Source of the DNA: Branchiostoma floridae | Lineage: Eukaryota; Chordata; Leptocardii; Amphioxiformes; Branchiostomatidae | Assembly (NCBI RefSeq): GCF_000003815.2 | Contig: NC_049995.1 | Span: 7,610,395-7,674,394, forward strand | Length of the DNA stretch: 64,000 nt | Reading direction: 5' to 3' | Part shown: positions 32,325 through 45,630 of the stretch, in pieces | Layout of the letters: the number at the start of each line of letters is the position of its first letter | Position numbering within the stretch: position 1 is the stretch's first letter | The notes under the pieces: generated by a model | What the model saw: only the letters and a program-made list of their open reading frames with translations | Database searches by the model: none | Told to the model about the DNA's origin: nothing | Program-made: the position numbers and the translations under genes

Positions 32325-33190
32325 TCACTTTTTTCCGCGGGTAACCTCAGTGACGTCCGTTGTTTTTAAAAACAGGAAATCAATCCGACAGACAGTGATT
32401 TCAAACTGGAATATTTTGGAAATATTGCAATTTGAAAACTCCGTCCATGATAGCCATAAATACTCTGTTTCCAAGGCATATGGGTTACCCCACGGATAAA
32501 GAACTAGTGTTAGTCTGTTAGAGACTGAAAACAATCATCACTGTCATCAAACCGCCTTACGTCGTGACGTCAAAACAATTACTGAGCGCCTACGTCGTGC
32601 GCAAGGTGCCATTGGCGCGAACTCCATTTTTTCCACACCATAAACCTTGAAGTACATTCACCACGTGACTCGATGTCTGACTTTTATCCGCGGGTACTCT
32701 CTGTATCTGTCCGTTATTTTCAAAAACTGACAGACTGTGGTTTCAAACTGCTGTATTTTGGAAGTATTGCGATTTGAAAACGCCGTCCATGATATCCATA
32801 AATTCTCTTGTTTCCGGTAAGATAACGGATATCTCCCCACGGAGAAAGGTGTACTAGCCGCGTTAGTCTGGTCAAGGAGTTCTGAAAGCAGAAAGATTAG
32901 ACATCCAGACGTCAATGAAGATTAGACATCCAGGTAATATTAAAGATATGCCAAAAAGCAGTTACTCAAGCAAATGGATATTCCAAAACCGTATCCAGTT
33001 GCTTGAGTAACTGCTTTATGGCAGAAAACCTTGTCTGGTAGAGACAAAAAACACCCATCATTGTGGTGACGTCGTCAAAACAATGAGTCAACGCCTAGGT
33101 CGCTCGCAAGGTGTTATTGGCGCCAACCCAATTTTTTCCGGACCATTAAAACCGTGTAGTACATTCACCACTTGACTCGATGTCTGAGTC
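32325..33190. repeat. Tandem duplication, unit about 355 bp, second copy interrupted
   Basis: Unit 1 (about 32325-32678) and unit 2 (about 32679-33190) share CCGCGGGTA, TCCGT, the CCGTCCATGATA segment, CCCCACGGA, GTGACGTC, CAAGGTG, and ACTCGATGTCTGA. Unit 2 has about 150 bp extra, including the hairpin at 32950-33022. Confidence 0.8.
32950..33022. mobile_element. Short palindromic element (hairpin, 31-bp arms)
   Basis: GCCAAAAAGCAGTTACTCAA with AGCAAATGGATA-type ends, and its complement, separated by 11 bp. A single-arm relative lies at 26658 in TRAM1 intron 9. Confidence 0.8.
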
Positions 33191-34750
33191 AAGGACAAGG
33201 GCACGTAGCTGAGGGATGCTCAGGACTGCGCAAGCGCAGGCATGATGACGTCATGATGCGTGGTAAAAGTCGTCTGATTCTGAGAAACTGACTCGTCTTT
33301 TCCGGTGACTGGATTTACGTTAACATATATATTTTTCGTTCTGTACAAAGATATATTCGAATTTTCTCTTGTAAGTGCCCTACAATTCCAAACAGAAATA
33401 TGCACATTTGACGAAGGCTGAAATGTGCATGAATATTACGGAATCTAAAAACTGCAATGAACTGAAAACTGTGAATTTATCGAGAACTACTGTGTGAAAG
33501 TAATGTGGGTTTTGATGGATTACAGACAAAAATACCTGTTTCCTTCTTTTCCCTCTTTTACCATAAGATAACGCACGGGAGGCTCCTTATACATGTAGTA
33601 TGAGATGTGAAATAGTCAAATATGTGAATTATTTATCGTAATGTAATTTACATTTAAAGTATGAACAGATTGATACAAATCACATTTGGCATATGATCGA
33701 CATGCCTAAACTAATTTTTTCTTACGTTTCCTGACTTCACTATCTATCCAATAAATCCCTTTAAGCTTCATATATTAACTTTCAAAATAATCGCTTTTTG
33801 AATCCTAATTCACTGATAATGTTGTCCGTTCATGTAATAGTTCTAAGAAAAGCCGCAAGAATAAACGACTTTGATGACATATTTAGGTCTTTGTGTTCAA
33901 ACTGAAAGCTGCATGCCGGAGACAGTGAATGTAGACTAAACGGCGGCCCAAGGGTTGTGGCCAAGATGGCGGTTAAGATAAGTCAACTCTTAAGAAATCG
34001 ATGGCACTAAACTATCGCGTTAAAAGCTATGATGTGCGATGTAGATAGAGTGTGTTACGTAACCTGATATAGATAGTTGTACTGAGTGCTTCCGGCAAAA
34101 CAAAAGAATCGTTGCTATGTTTGTATGCAGTAGTATCAGCCATAATGAAACTAAAATAAAAGAATCAGAACTACAGTCAAACCTGTACTTGTGACCACCT
34201 CTACATAACCAAAGGCCCAGCTGGTCATTTTACCCGCTATTTTTTGTGGTTACGGATTAATTTTCCCGTTTCCAGCGCTAATTACAATAATATTTATCAT
34301 TGTTCATTGCCGCCAAAAAATGTTAGACTGAGCATCAAAAGTGGACGCCTGTTTTTCCGGTTAGGAAGTTCGGTCCGACAAAGGAATACTACACTTCGAT
34401 TATCGGACAAAAAGTGTTCCATAACAAAATCAGACCTTATGTCCTAAACATTGATTGAAATGAGAGTAACCAACGTTACATGTAACGTTACACTAGAAAC
34501 AAATTATAGGTCAGATTAACGGTCACATTTAGAAATGTAACCTTCGCGTGACCTTGGTCGACCCTTGTTGAAGTTCAATGATGATCGGGTCTGGCTCTGA
34601 CCGCATCATCGGCTGTATTGATTTAATCACTTTACTCAAGTCAAACCCACCAATGACATGGAAGAACCGATATCAGTTTTTTTTTCTTCCTTCGTCCTTG
34701 TCAACATGGGAAATTTTCCGTTCTACCATTTTGGTTCATGGTCACGGATC
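33191..34750. other. Intergenic, no gene seen
   Basis: A/T-rich. Includes a TGATGACGTCATGATG palindrome near 33243, an AACGTTACATGTAACGTT palindrome (about 34473), and a GTCAAACCTGTACTTGTGAC transposon-terminus-like sequence near 34174. Confidence 0.5.
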
Positions 34751-34866
34751 GGACCTTGTTTTCATCTATCGGTGCATCTTTCAGCTCAAGGTCATAATAT
34801 GATATGACATTTGAATGTTGATTGACCTTGAGCTGATAGATGCACCGATAGATGAAAACAAGGTCC
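34751..34866. repeat. Near-perfect 44-bp inverted repeat with 28-bp spacer
   Basis: Left arm 34751-34794 begins GGACCTTGTTTTCATCTATC. Right arm 34823-34866 is its reverse complement with one mismatch in 44. The spacer begins with TGATATGACATTT-type sequence whose complement lies just outside the right arm. Confidence 0.93.
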
Positions 34867-35220
34867 AAATGTCATATCAAATTATTCAAAATTATATCAT
34901 AACATTTAAAACGTGACAATTAAGGGTAACTGTACATGTATTCTGTTTCAAAGTTTGCGATTAAAACGCCCCTGCAGTTCCAAAGAGTACGCTAGATCTA
35001 GAGAGCACTAAACCTAGCTGCCGCAAAAAGCATTACAATACAAGAGACTCAAAACGGTATTTCCGCTGTAGTACCAAAGCATCCCATGAGTTGACCTAAA
35101 ATCTAGATAAATAATCGCTTCTAGTTTTTGTCACAACCTACCAACATACCAAATATAAAACCAAACCATTCTGCTGTTCTTGAGTCATCTTAGATCATCT
35201 TCGTGACCAACAGACGCACA

Positions 35221-35223
<3 letters not shown>

Positions 35224-35262
<39 letters not shown>
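35224..35262. repeat. (CA)n microsatellite
   Basis: About 19 CA units with a shorter run after AAAAGTCAC. Confidence 0.95.
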
Positions 35263-35266
<4 letters not shown>

Positions 35267-35739
35267 TCACAAACACACACAAAGGTCATTAGATTCTACT
35301 AACTTTACGCATATTCCATTTTACAGCTCTACAATTGCTTACATGTATAGACTTATTCTGGGTAAGTACACCGGTAGGCGGATTTGCGGACAATTTGTTG
35401 TTTAATCATATATTCTCACCATGGACAACGTTTGTCGATATATCCGGACATAGCTGCACACAAGGGAGTTTCTATCACTCCCAAGGCTCGTTCAAGGTCG
35501 CCACAGTTCGATTAACCTTGAGGAGTAATGACCCGAGCGGTGTTGGAACAGCGGGGAGTTGTAAGCTCTAATTCACCTGACAAGGACAGAGATGCGCAGT
35601 TCGCTTAGGGAGTCGATAAGATGTAAACGGGATAGGGAAACACATCTGCTGTCGTTTCATTTTCCTTGTGCGCCTTGTGGATAATAAAACTTTTACATCG
35701 ATAGCACTCGAGGAGTTTATATCTTAGTGGAGTTTATTT

Positions 35740-36358
35740 CGTTTGTTTGTTTGGTTGTTTGTGTGGTTGTTTGGTTGGTTGGTTGGTTAGTTGGTTGGTT
35801 AGTTGGTTGGTTGTTTGGTTGTTTGGTTGTTTGGTTGGTTGGTTGGTTAGTTGGTTGGTTGGTTGGTTGGTTGGTTGGTTGGTTGGTTGGTTGTTTTGTT
35901 GTTTTGTTGGTTGTTTGTTTGTTTGTTTGTTTGTTTGTTTGTTTGTTTGGTTGGTTGGTTGGTTTGTTGGTTTGTTGGTTTGTTGGTTGGTTGGTTTGTT
36001 TGTTGGTTGGTTGTTTGGTTGGTTGGTTGGTTGGTTGGTTGGTTGGTTGGATGGTTGGTTGGTTGGTTGGTTGCATGGTTGGTTGGTTGGTTGGTTGCAT
36101 GGTTGGTTGGTTGGTTGGTTGGTTGGTTGGTTGGTTGGTTGGTTGGTTGGTTGGTTGGTTGGTTGGTTGGTTGGTTGGTTGGTTGGTTGGTTGCATGGTT
36201 GGTTGGTTGGTTGGTTGGTTGGTTGGTTGGTTGGTTGGTTGGTTGGTTGGTTGGTTGGTTGGTTGGTTGGTTGGTTGGTTGGTTGCATGGTTGGTTGGTT
36301 GGTTGGTTGGTTGGTTGGTTGGTTGGTTGGTTGGTTGGTTGGTTGGTTGGTTGGTTGT
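35740..36358. repeat. (GGTT)n tetranucleotide array, about 620 bp
   Basis: Almost pure GGTT with GTTT variants in the 5' third and TGCATGG interruptions at about 36073, 36096, 36193 and 36285. Because the unit lacks stops, several frames on both strands stay open for 160-240 codons (NQPT-type and VGWL-type). Not a gene. Confidence 0.97.
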
Positions 36359-36959
36359 GATTGGGGCTGCATCCATCTTTTGGAAGGAACGTCAAATGGG
36401 GGTCCCTTGTTCGAGGAGGTGCCTCAAGCACTTGGCCGTCACGTAACCCCTCCGTCTTAAATATACCAGGGCTGATACTGAAAGAGCAATGGAAATACTA
36501 GTAGACACTATAAGGGTCTTTGGGCGAACGGACGTCTGTGTCGTGTGCGAGAGCAGTTCTCCTTACTAAGATTCGCATCTCCGTACTTTATCAGTCTTGT
36601 AATTGTTTCCAAAAATACGAACCCAACAACCCAGCGATAGCTGTAACCTTTAGTATGTCTGGCCAAGAGAATTATACATACATTGCCAAAGCCTCCTGGG
36701 TCTGGCAAAGTAATCCAGTGTACGTGAGATAGGACTTCTAAGTTCTCCTGGGATAGACATAAAGTAGCTAGATGGGATAGCTATCATAACCATAATGTAC
36801 CCTTAGGCTTCTTCTTAACCACGCTTTGACTCTGGAAATCTAGATATGTGTGTCTAGACGGTTGCAAAGAGCAATTGCACAAAAATGGCCCCAGATCAGG
36901 GTTGCGTGTTTGGCCCAGACGACCTGGGCTAGAATCCCCTGACATGCCACCAATATTGT

Positions 36960-37135
36960 ATCCTTAGACGGGGGCCGATACCGACTTCCAAGAACCTTTG
37001 ACCCTTTGCTGACGTCACACTTTCTTCCTCACGGTCTAGATGTGTGACAAAGGCTTTGGGTCATTACAACTTGAAAAGGATCAGAGGAAGGACTGATTGC
37101 TGGAAAGCTTGTTGGCAAGCGCTGAAGTTTTGTGC
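36960..37135. repeat. Dispersed repeat with GTCATTACAACTTGAAAAGG, copy 1
   Basis: Shares the GGGGGCCGA, CTTTGACCCTTTGCTGACGTC, ACAACTTGA(A/G)AAGGATCAGA and AAGCTTGTTGG blocks with 58548-58712 in the opposite orientation. Confidence 0.8.
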
Positions 37136-37677
37136 ACGTTTATAAAGTTTAAAATTGTATCATAATGAACTTTCCTCACTTCACCCAGGGGTGAAAATGG
37201 GTACCTGATTTGGGATGAGGAGGTAAAATTGCAACAGACTGTCCCTACGGCCTCAAAGAGGCTAGAAACCTAACCTTTTCTACACAAGAAGTGGCCGCAG
37301 TCGCGAGAAAAATGCAAACCCCAAGGATTGTACTAAATCTTGAATGCTATTGCCGTAGTCTGTTGGCATCCGTCTGAAACCTTGATAAACAGCAATGTTT
37401 AGATTAGCCTAGGGTCGACTCGGTCAAGTGCACGGACATATCGATTTTCAAGTTCAAGGACCTACATGTACGTGGAACTGAAATGGGTTATAATCGATCA
37501 CGGTTAATGGCGCTTTAAGCAGCGTAACGGTAAGTAGCTCACTCGGGATCGCCCACACGTTCTCAAGTGTCGGGAAAGTACGGCGTGGATAAAAGGTTGT
37601 TGGCGGTAAACTCGGCAAGGGAGCCGCTTGGCTTAGTGCACAGTCTGGCTACGTGAGGAAACACAGGTATCGGGCTC

Positions 37678-38085
37678 TAGGGGTGGGTACCGGTACAGAA
37701 AATTCAGTTACAGGTACGGTACAGGTCCTGAGCTAATTGTCTGTGAAAAATTAATAATGGGCAATACTTAAAACAATGGTCCATCTCGCTACAAAGGAAT
37801 CTAATGGACTTCTGCAGGCGTTTTAAAATCATATATTCATGTTAACAACACTAACTGCCTCTCTGTTGACTTAGACCAAGTTTGACTGAAGAAACCTGGT
37901 AAAAATAACTAACAACTCTCCTCTACTTCACTCTTGTTATTTTCTTGGGTCCGTAAGCACCAAAACTTGCACGTGAACTTCCATTTTCTATTCGGTTCAA
38001 AATCAGATCCACTGACTTCTTTCAGGTCCGTTTTTTTGGACGGAGAAAAAAATGGTTTTGTACCGGTGCACTATACCCACCCATA
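37678..38085. mobile_element. hAT-like element, copy 3
   Basis: Begins TAGGGGTGGGTACCGGTAC and ends GTACCGGTGCACTATACCCA then CCCATA. The interior includes the CTCTACTTCACTCTTGTTAT block shared with copies 1 and 2. No clear target duplication, so probably older. Confidence 0.8.
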
Positions 38086-38107
38086 GACTATCAGCTATTT
38101 ACTTTGC

Positions 38108-38497
38108 TACGTTTTGTAGAATTCTTATCCTTAAAACTGCAAATATTCTTCATCCAATTACAATTTCGGCACAATTCATGGGAGCTCAAAGTAGAAACAT
38201 GATCTTGATACAAATGCTTTGCGTGAAGAAACAAATCCTCAACACTTTCAAAGACACCGTTGTATGATACATGTATTCTGGTTTCTCTCGTGTTTTGTAG
38301 GATTTTTATCATCAAAACTACAAATATTCTTCATCCAATTACAATTTCGACACCATTAATGGAAGTAGAAGTATGATTTTTATGCGCGTCCTTTGCGTGA
38401 AAAAAAAAAAAGAAGAAGAAACTAGAAAGCCAAACCTTCAACATTTTCTTTGTCACCGTTGCATAAAACATGCATTCTGGGTTCTCTCGAGTTTTGC
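38108..38497. repeat. Tandem duplication, period about 190 bp
   Basis: Both units contain GTTTTGTAG, ACTACAAATATTCTTCATCC or its near copy, AATTACAATTTCG, TTTGCGTGAA and GTTTCTCTCG or GTTCTCTCGA. Confidence 0.85.
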
Positions 38498-41400
38498 CCT
38501 GTGTGGGACTTATCTGGTCATAATAAAGGATCCCGCGGCTCCCGCCACAAAAAGTACCGACAGGAGAATTTCTTCAACTACTTTGGCGGTACGCCGTAAT
38601 TGGCTTTGAGTGGCCGTTTGACGTGCGCTCCGCACGCATCCTGAAAACGTCACGACGTCCTCTGCGTCAGTGCCGGGCTTTTATTAGATTATGTCATTGT
38701 CTATTCATATCCGTTGTCGTCATGGCTTTAGATTGGGACCCGTTGGAAGGTTCTGAGGGCTTTAAATAGTTCTGATAGAAAGGGGCTGGGGAATACTCAA
38801 GTTTTGTTGAGTCTACCTTATTGTAGGCGGTTAGAACGCCTGACTGACAGGCACGTGTGCCTTTTTTATTGCTTTCCCAGTAAAATACAACTATCGGCGT
38901 GAACAAGAGATCCAAGATGTCATACCTCCGTGAAATGTTTCGGGTTATGCTTTCTACGTCCTTGTTTTATTCATTTACTGAGGATTTCTCCTCGCGGATG
39001 CTTTCTATGCATTTTCCTACCAGCCCTTGAAACCAACTTTGGAAGGCCTTCCCACCCTGTCCGTCCCGGTAACAACATCTTCCGCACCACATCCTGTCAC
39101 CTTACGATATTCAAATGACAACGGACACACAACAAGACAAACAAACATGCAGCATGCAAAAATCGACACCGTATGGCAACTTTCACGACAATTGTAGGAA
39201 GATTGAATCTACAAAATGGCTATGTGATAAAACATATCTTACACGCATGCCCAAAGCAGACTAACTTTACACGCCATACATTAAATATGAATACATCAGA
39301 TAACCCAATATGACCTATCAACACGTACATGTACACATTAACACAGATTGCAATTACTTCATAAGTAAACTAATTTAGATTATCTCATAGATAGCTTCTC
39401 ACTGACAGGACTTCGTAGATTGTCAACAGCGACAGTCTACCGATCACAAAAAAAAAATAAATAAAACAAACAGCGACAGCCTTATGTTGTGGAAAAAGAT
39501 GGAAAGTTTTGGGAAGTGTGTATGGAGGGATATTATACTACACTTGAATTGTGGTTATTAACGTTAAATATAAATGCCCCTGCATAGCTGGCGTACCAGC
39601 ATGAAAGATCATCTAAGGTGTTGAATCATATCATTAACAATTAAACATGAAAAAATTTAACAAAATTAACAAATGAAGTTAATTGAATTTATAACATACG
39701 CCACCCTTGAAAAATATCAACATCTGGACATTGCTTCACATATACAGACTTTATAAGCTGGAATTACGGCTATATGCGCTACCAGATATTTCTTGACATA
39801 AAAAGCTCGGGAAATTCGGGTATTCTTGAGTCTCTCATTATTCTTGGAAACGGCATTAGTGTAATTGAGTGTAACCCGTATCGGGTTGACCCAAAGTATT
39901 GTCGTACATAGCTGAGATCAGGTAAAGCCGTCTCCGTGCCTCAGGTTGGCAGACATGTTGTCTGTGTGAATCACATAAGCAAACTTATGATGTTGGAAAA
40001 CGTCTGATGTTGGAAATCATCTACAATGAGGACTCTGGTATTTTGCTAATGACGTTCTTCATCTTTTATTCAGACGCTGGACAACTGAAGCGTGGGTTCG
40101 TCACCGCCTATTTTCTGACAAGTTCTTCGTGTTCGAAGAAAATCACGAATGAACGGGTAATTGGTTGAGTTGCGTGTTTTAGATAGACCGATTGAGTGCC
40201 ACCACTTGTACCAAATCAAATCAAACACCTGACCTAATTACATTTATTTATAGATTTGTGGCGTCGCCGTGTGGCTTGGGTAGCGGATCTAACAACTTCA
40301 CAAGTTCTATTCCTGACATTCCTAGCTAGACCACGCAGGTGTAGAAATGGGTACCTGACTTCGGTTGGGGTTGTAAAGGTGTTGGACACAGCGGATAGCT
40401 ACCAAGCGGACAGTGGCCCAGAGGACAACGACCCTGAAAGCTAGCTCAATAAGCTCCAGGTTTACTTACTTCAATGGCCTTTGAAAATAGTTATAATAGC
40501 GGACGTGCAATTTCAATTTTCACTTGACTACTTGCATGGGCACGTAGATCATGAGCATCACAGTTATATTGCCCACGCACTCCTAAATCGGGAATCTCAG
40601 TGAAACGCGAATTTGCGCCAATATATTTTGTCTTTCTGTATTTCTGACGTGCAACACATTTTCATCTGAATCCCCAAATGAGCAGATTATTAGAAATCGC
40701 AGTGCCAAGTTGCCACTGAAAAAAAAAAAAATTACAATGATGGAAAAGTGCATCAAAAAGAGGTAAACATTGGCAGAATGATTTTCACTAATGATAACAT
40801 TACAGCATACGTAAGATTTGATAAAATATACACATTTTACCGCCCATTTGCGAATTGCAAATTTCATGAAGATTTGAAATAATCCCAATTTCAGGCAACA
40901 AATTTCGCCAAATGGCGCTATTTCGCGACAGGTTGTGAATGACTTGCGCAATTTGGTGTAGTCTAATAAGATACCAGCTTAAGCTAGAAGAGGCACAAAG
41001 ATTTAAAATGACAGAATACTGATGTCGATGAGTTGCCACAAAATAACCCCCAAAGCAAGATCAACATTCCAAACTTTGCGCCTGACTTCCGCCGTGAATA
41101 TTTCACTTCTTTGATGACTTCTTGATCCGTACTTGATTACGTCGATTCGTCAACTTTAGACAGCAAGGGCGCTGAACTGTTGGTCAGTGACCTCGCTGAA
41201 GTAAAGGAAATGATTTAAGCTTAATGGGAGAATGTACCATTGTCGGTGAGTTATGCTATCGAGTCATACAGTGCAGGCCATACACTTTGCCGAATTTACA
41301 GTGCAAGTTTACTTAATATTCAGCAATTTTATCATAATGGGTAACATTATACTTAACATTACCAGTAAAGTTGTAACCCATAAGATAGCTACGTATACCC

Positions 41401-44190
41401 GCTACTGCTAGGTCGTGCGATCCACTACAAGAAACTTTTATGGAATTCATACGAGCCATAAGGGATGCATAAGAATTTTACGGAATTTATACCAGATTTG
41501 TTTTACGAAATACATACGATCCGTATTAACGCTACATGTATAAGCAAAACTCGCAAAATAGTAGTAGATCGTATAAATTCCGTAATATTCGTATGAATAC
41601 GAATACCTCGGCACCCGTGGTAAAATCAGCAAAGCATGCTGATGAAAATTGTTAGTCTGGGTACCATCCTAACCTCCGTAGCAGGCTCTCTGGGACCCTT
41701 TTTCGGCCTATAATACACTTTTGCTGGCCATTTCTTTTTGTACTGGGTCGCTGATTGCCGGTCGTCGCTGATCCATTGGCATAGGGCAGCGAGTGTATAC
41801 ATTAAGGAGCCCCAGTAGAAATAGGATTGTATCCAGGCTGTAAAATTGTACCATATTGATGTTCAATTCAGTATCGGCGCAACCAAGGAAATTGGAAGCT
41901 GAAGGTTGTTGGCATCTACACTACTGAGAATAACTTGTGTCGTGATTCTCCGAACTCTAAAACCTCTGCGGAGTACTATCCTCCGGCAATGTACCGTGTC
42001 TGGGTCTTCCTATCCCGCCTACGCATTCTTACCAGACGTCTTCTTACGGGAAGAAGGGGCTCTTCAGTACCTAAAGGCACATTCTGAGACGTCATGTAAT
42101 AAAGAAGATTAATTTGACAGACCGATGGAGCCTCAGATGCCACAATGCAAAATAAAATGGATGAGGGATCAGAATTTTCGAGTCCGTCTTCCAGGTCTAT
42201 ATCTGTGATGACTCGTATAATTACTAGATGTCTATCTGAATTCACATGTAGACATATACATGTACGTACTTCTCTGGAAATGTAGTTAAGGGCAGCAACA
42301 GCATTCAGAAATAGATGCCCTGGTTCAAAGAAAATCCCACTTTCTTTATGACCTTTAAGAGAACCGTTTAACCTACTGACCCATTTCTAGTTAAAACTCG
42401 CCCCATTTTGGAATCCATCGTCCTGCTGTCGTCATAGGAACGAACCTAAAGCTGACCCTATGTATAGGTCATAGCAAGGAAATTCTATGGATGACATCCT
42501 CTGTATAATAAAAATCTAATGCAGGAGCGCGAAAAAAGGAAACAAAATCGTGCACAATAGATTCCTAAGTTCTAAAATACCAAAAGAGACCATAAGCGTT
42601 GTAAGAAAAATTGAAGCAGCATGTCGACAAAACATCCAAATAAGTGATACTATGTACTCAAGAAGTGACTTAGCAAGTCATGGTATCTTGATGTGGCGGT
42701 ATTATAGCACCTGGTGGAAATATGAGAAATGATGTTACATGTGAAAACTTATATCGTTGTTCTAAAATGGGTGAGGTGCGAGTAAACCAATGCTGAGGCA
42801 TATCTTGAAAATAATTTTATTCCGTCAGAAGTGGTGTTTCTTTAGGCCTATTTTGATGACCTTTGGTGTTTTGTCACCCCAATGACACAATTTGACCCTT
42901 AAACTTTGAAGAGAAAATCCCTTTTTATTTTACGTACATTCCTTTATCAGGCAATGTAGTATATCGAGTTCTAAACGAGGTATAGATATTGTCACGCGTG
43001 TTGCGTGTTGGCAATGACTGTAGTTTCTTACCCAAATTTAGAAAGGCCAAGTTCAAAGAGTCAAGTACGGATGAATGCCACGTTAGTAATGGTCCATGTT
43101 TGGACACACTTGTCATCACAATACCAGTTCGCCAGTCGTGTTTGTTGTTGTATTTCCTCTGTGCCATTCTTATTGTAACAGGATAACGTGTTGGGGACAG
43201 CTGAGGGTATCAAAACAACAACATCCGCACGCATCAACTTCCCGCCAAAAATAAAATGCAGGCTATCCCCTGTCACATGATGCGGTCATGACCAATGACG
43301 AACGAACTTCAGACGTAAACATTGGCCTAAGCTCTGGACGATACCATCGGAAACATAGGGAGGGGTAAGCTGATGTAGATTTGGCTCGGAATAGAAAAGA
43401 AGGCGTCCATGAAGACCGCAAAAGGGGAAGGCGAGAAAAATAGAAAGTGAAAAAAACAACAACTGCAATTTGCTCAAACCAATTTGAAAGAAAGAAAAGT
43501 GTGTGAAGCTCCTAAATTGATACATTTTGTGAAAAGCACTAACGTTACTGGTATACTCGGGTCTCTAAGATATATTGTGGTTGATTTTCAAGGTGGATAT
43601 GCCTAAACAATGGCTTCAGCATAAGCCTTGTATCTGAGGAAGGGCATTGTATAATTTCATTGATCTTTATCTGAGACACCTGGCGGCTATACCTATATGG
43701 CTATATTGCAAAGATGGTCACTGCCGGTAAGCTCCAAGTAGATGTGGTCAGAAAGTAGCGTTCTGATTCTTCTACCTAAATATCTACTAGGAGATTATAA
43801 TAATCCTCAGTATCAAAGCCAGCTTCAAATAGATGGTATGATGTAACATCATTCAGATCTATTGGTTGTCGAAGTTAAAACGAAACGTTAACGTTAAAAA
43901 GATTTTCAGAACTATTAGACCATCATGGAAACAGAGTCTGAAGAGGATTCAAAGTATGTTACCTTGGTACACACTTGTTTTTAAGAGTTGAATGTAGTCC
44001 AGTCTGTTTTTATTTGATGCGCTTATTTTATGGCATTTTCTGCATCTGCATCTGCATGGTGTTACCCCCAAATGACTCCGCGAGGGGCAAAGTAGGTGTT
44101 TTCTAGTGGTAAACGTTTAGAAAAATACACAAGATTGTGACCATAAAGAATGTAAACGAAAAGGATAATAAAAGCAAGCTAAATCTTTAG
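38498..44190. other. Intergenic, no gene recognised
   Basis: Short ORFs only. Minor features: an inverted TACGGAATTTATA / TATAAATTCCGTA pair at about 41480-41590 (MITE-like), and GAAATGGGTACCTGACTT at about 40345, a relative of which lies at about 37194. Confidence 0.5.
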
Positions 44191-44204
44191 CCCTGCTTTA
44201 ATCA

Positions 44205-45040
44205 CAACCCACCGTACCCCGGTACGTAAATAAGCACCTTATCTGATCTAATAAACATGTTTATTTGTGTTACATGGTTACGTTAACATGTTTGTGTAAC
44301 TTTAAATTTACTTAGTGCGCATCTCAAGGACTCGACCCTCTCACCATAGGTTATTGCGTTGTCAGCAGACGTACACGTAACACCACCGGAAACAAACAAC
44401 ACAACACCTCCCAGACCTTTCTGTTTCAGACCTATAAAAAGATATAAAAGTATTTCTTTAAGCATACTCAGAGTTGATAGTTGAATAAGCTTTCGTAGAA
44501 AGTTAAAGCGAACAATGAAGGAAAATGATACAAACATAAGAATAGCGAATTCAGCACCTCCGAAACAACAATGGTACAAACCTAATTTGTTGGTGGGGTT
44601 TTACCTGAGCTAATTTTGTTATGTATGACGTAGGTGCTGACGTGTTATGCACTCCAGTTACGTTGTGGATCATCTGCTTGAACAATAGCCTAACCCACCA
44701 TAAATAAACGCCTTATCTAATGAACGTGTTTATTTGCGCTACCATGACTACCTTGACGTGACAGGATACCTGTTGTGAGGCTTAAGGGCACATCATAACC
44801 GCTCAATCTCCAGACAATAGACAACTTAAGTACGTTGTTAGGACACGAGTCATTCATTGTCACAACAAGCACGGCAAGGTGCGTCCTTCGCCTTTTTGCT
44901 ACCGACTTCAGATGTAGGATTCCTTCTTTAAGCATAAGTTATTACATCGAGAAGTAAAAGAAAACAATGGCAACGTTGCATACATGCAGCAACGCTGAAA
45001 AGACAATGATACAAACCTACTTTGTGTGTTGGGTTTGTAG
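44205..45040. repeat. Diverged segmental tandem duplication, about 490 bp period
   Basis: Blocks GCCTTATCT(A/G)AT, GTGTTTATTTG, CTTTAAGCATA, AATGATACAAAC and GTGGGGTTT-like ends occur in the same order at 44205-44610 and 44697-45040. Confidence 0.65.
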
Positions 45041-45055
45041 CATATACCCTCCTGG

Positions 45056-45420
45056 CATTCATTCATTCATTCATTCATTCATTCATTCATTCATTCATTC
45101 ATTCATTCATTCATTCATTCACTCATTCATTCACTCACTCATTCATTCACTCACTCACTCGGTCATTAATTTAATAATTTATTCAATAATTTATTCATTT
45201 ATATTCATTCATTTATTCGTTCATATGTCCGTACGTTCATTCATTTATGATCGTTCATTTCAATTGTCCGTACGGTCATTCGTTCATTCGGCCGTCCTTT
45301 CATCCGTTCATTCATCCGTCTGTACGCTCGTTCGTTCCTTCATTCAATCATCCCCTCATTCCTTCCTTCCTTCATTTTTTCCTTCCTTCATTCATTCATC
45401 TATTCACCCAGTCGTTCAAG
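45056..45420. repeat. (ATTC)n tetranucleotide array with decaying tail
   Basis: A pure ATTC run to about 45120, then increasingly diverged CATT/CGTT units. It creates a His/Ser-rich open frame (HSFIHSFI) that is not a gene. Confidence 0.93.
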
Positions 45421-45429
45421 TTGGTGTCC

Positions 45430-45624
45430 ATCCTGACCCCCGTTGCGGTGTAGTGGACTCGTCCTCCCCAGGAGTGACGCAACGCTCCAGAAAGACAACA
45501 ACAGACAGACCCATACGTGGCGGCGGGTTAGAGCGCTGTGCGCCAAAACAACCCCGCACTTTCCAGCCGAATTACATCCCCAATTCTCGCGGATTCACAG
45601 TTCCGACAGCGACTTTCAATCAGG
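45430..45624 (+). other. Candidate non-coding first exon of the SLCO gene
   Basis: GC-rich, CpG-containing island in otherwise A/T-rich DNA, ending in a consensus donor CAGG|GTAAGT at 45625. The SLCO coding exon at 60623 begins with an acceptor, so an upstream 5' UTR exon on the plus strand must exist. This is the best candidate I see, but the link is only inferred. Confidence 0.35.
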
Positions 45625-45630
45625 GTAAGT

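Noticed and set aside
35717-36460. Long ORFs of 160-240 codons on both strands (NQPT and VGWL repeats)
   Set aside because: They are the translation of a GGTT tetranucleotide array, with no promoter, splice or domain support.
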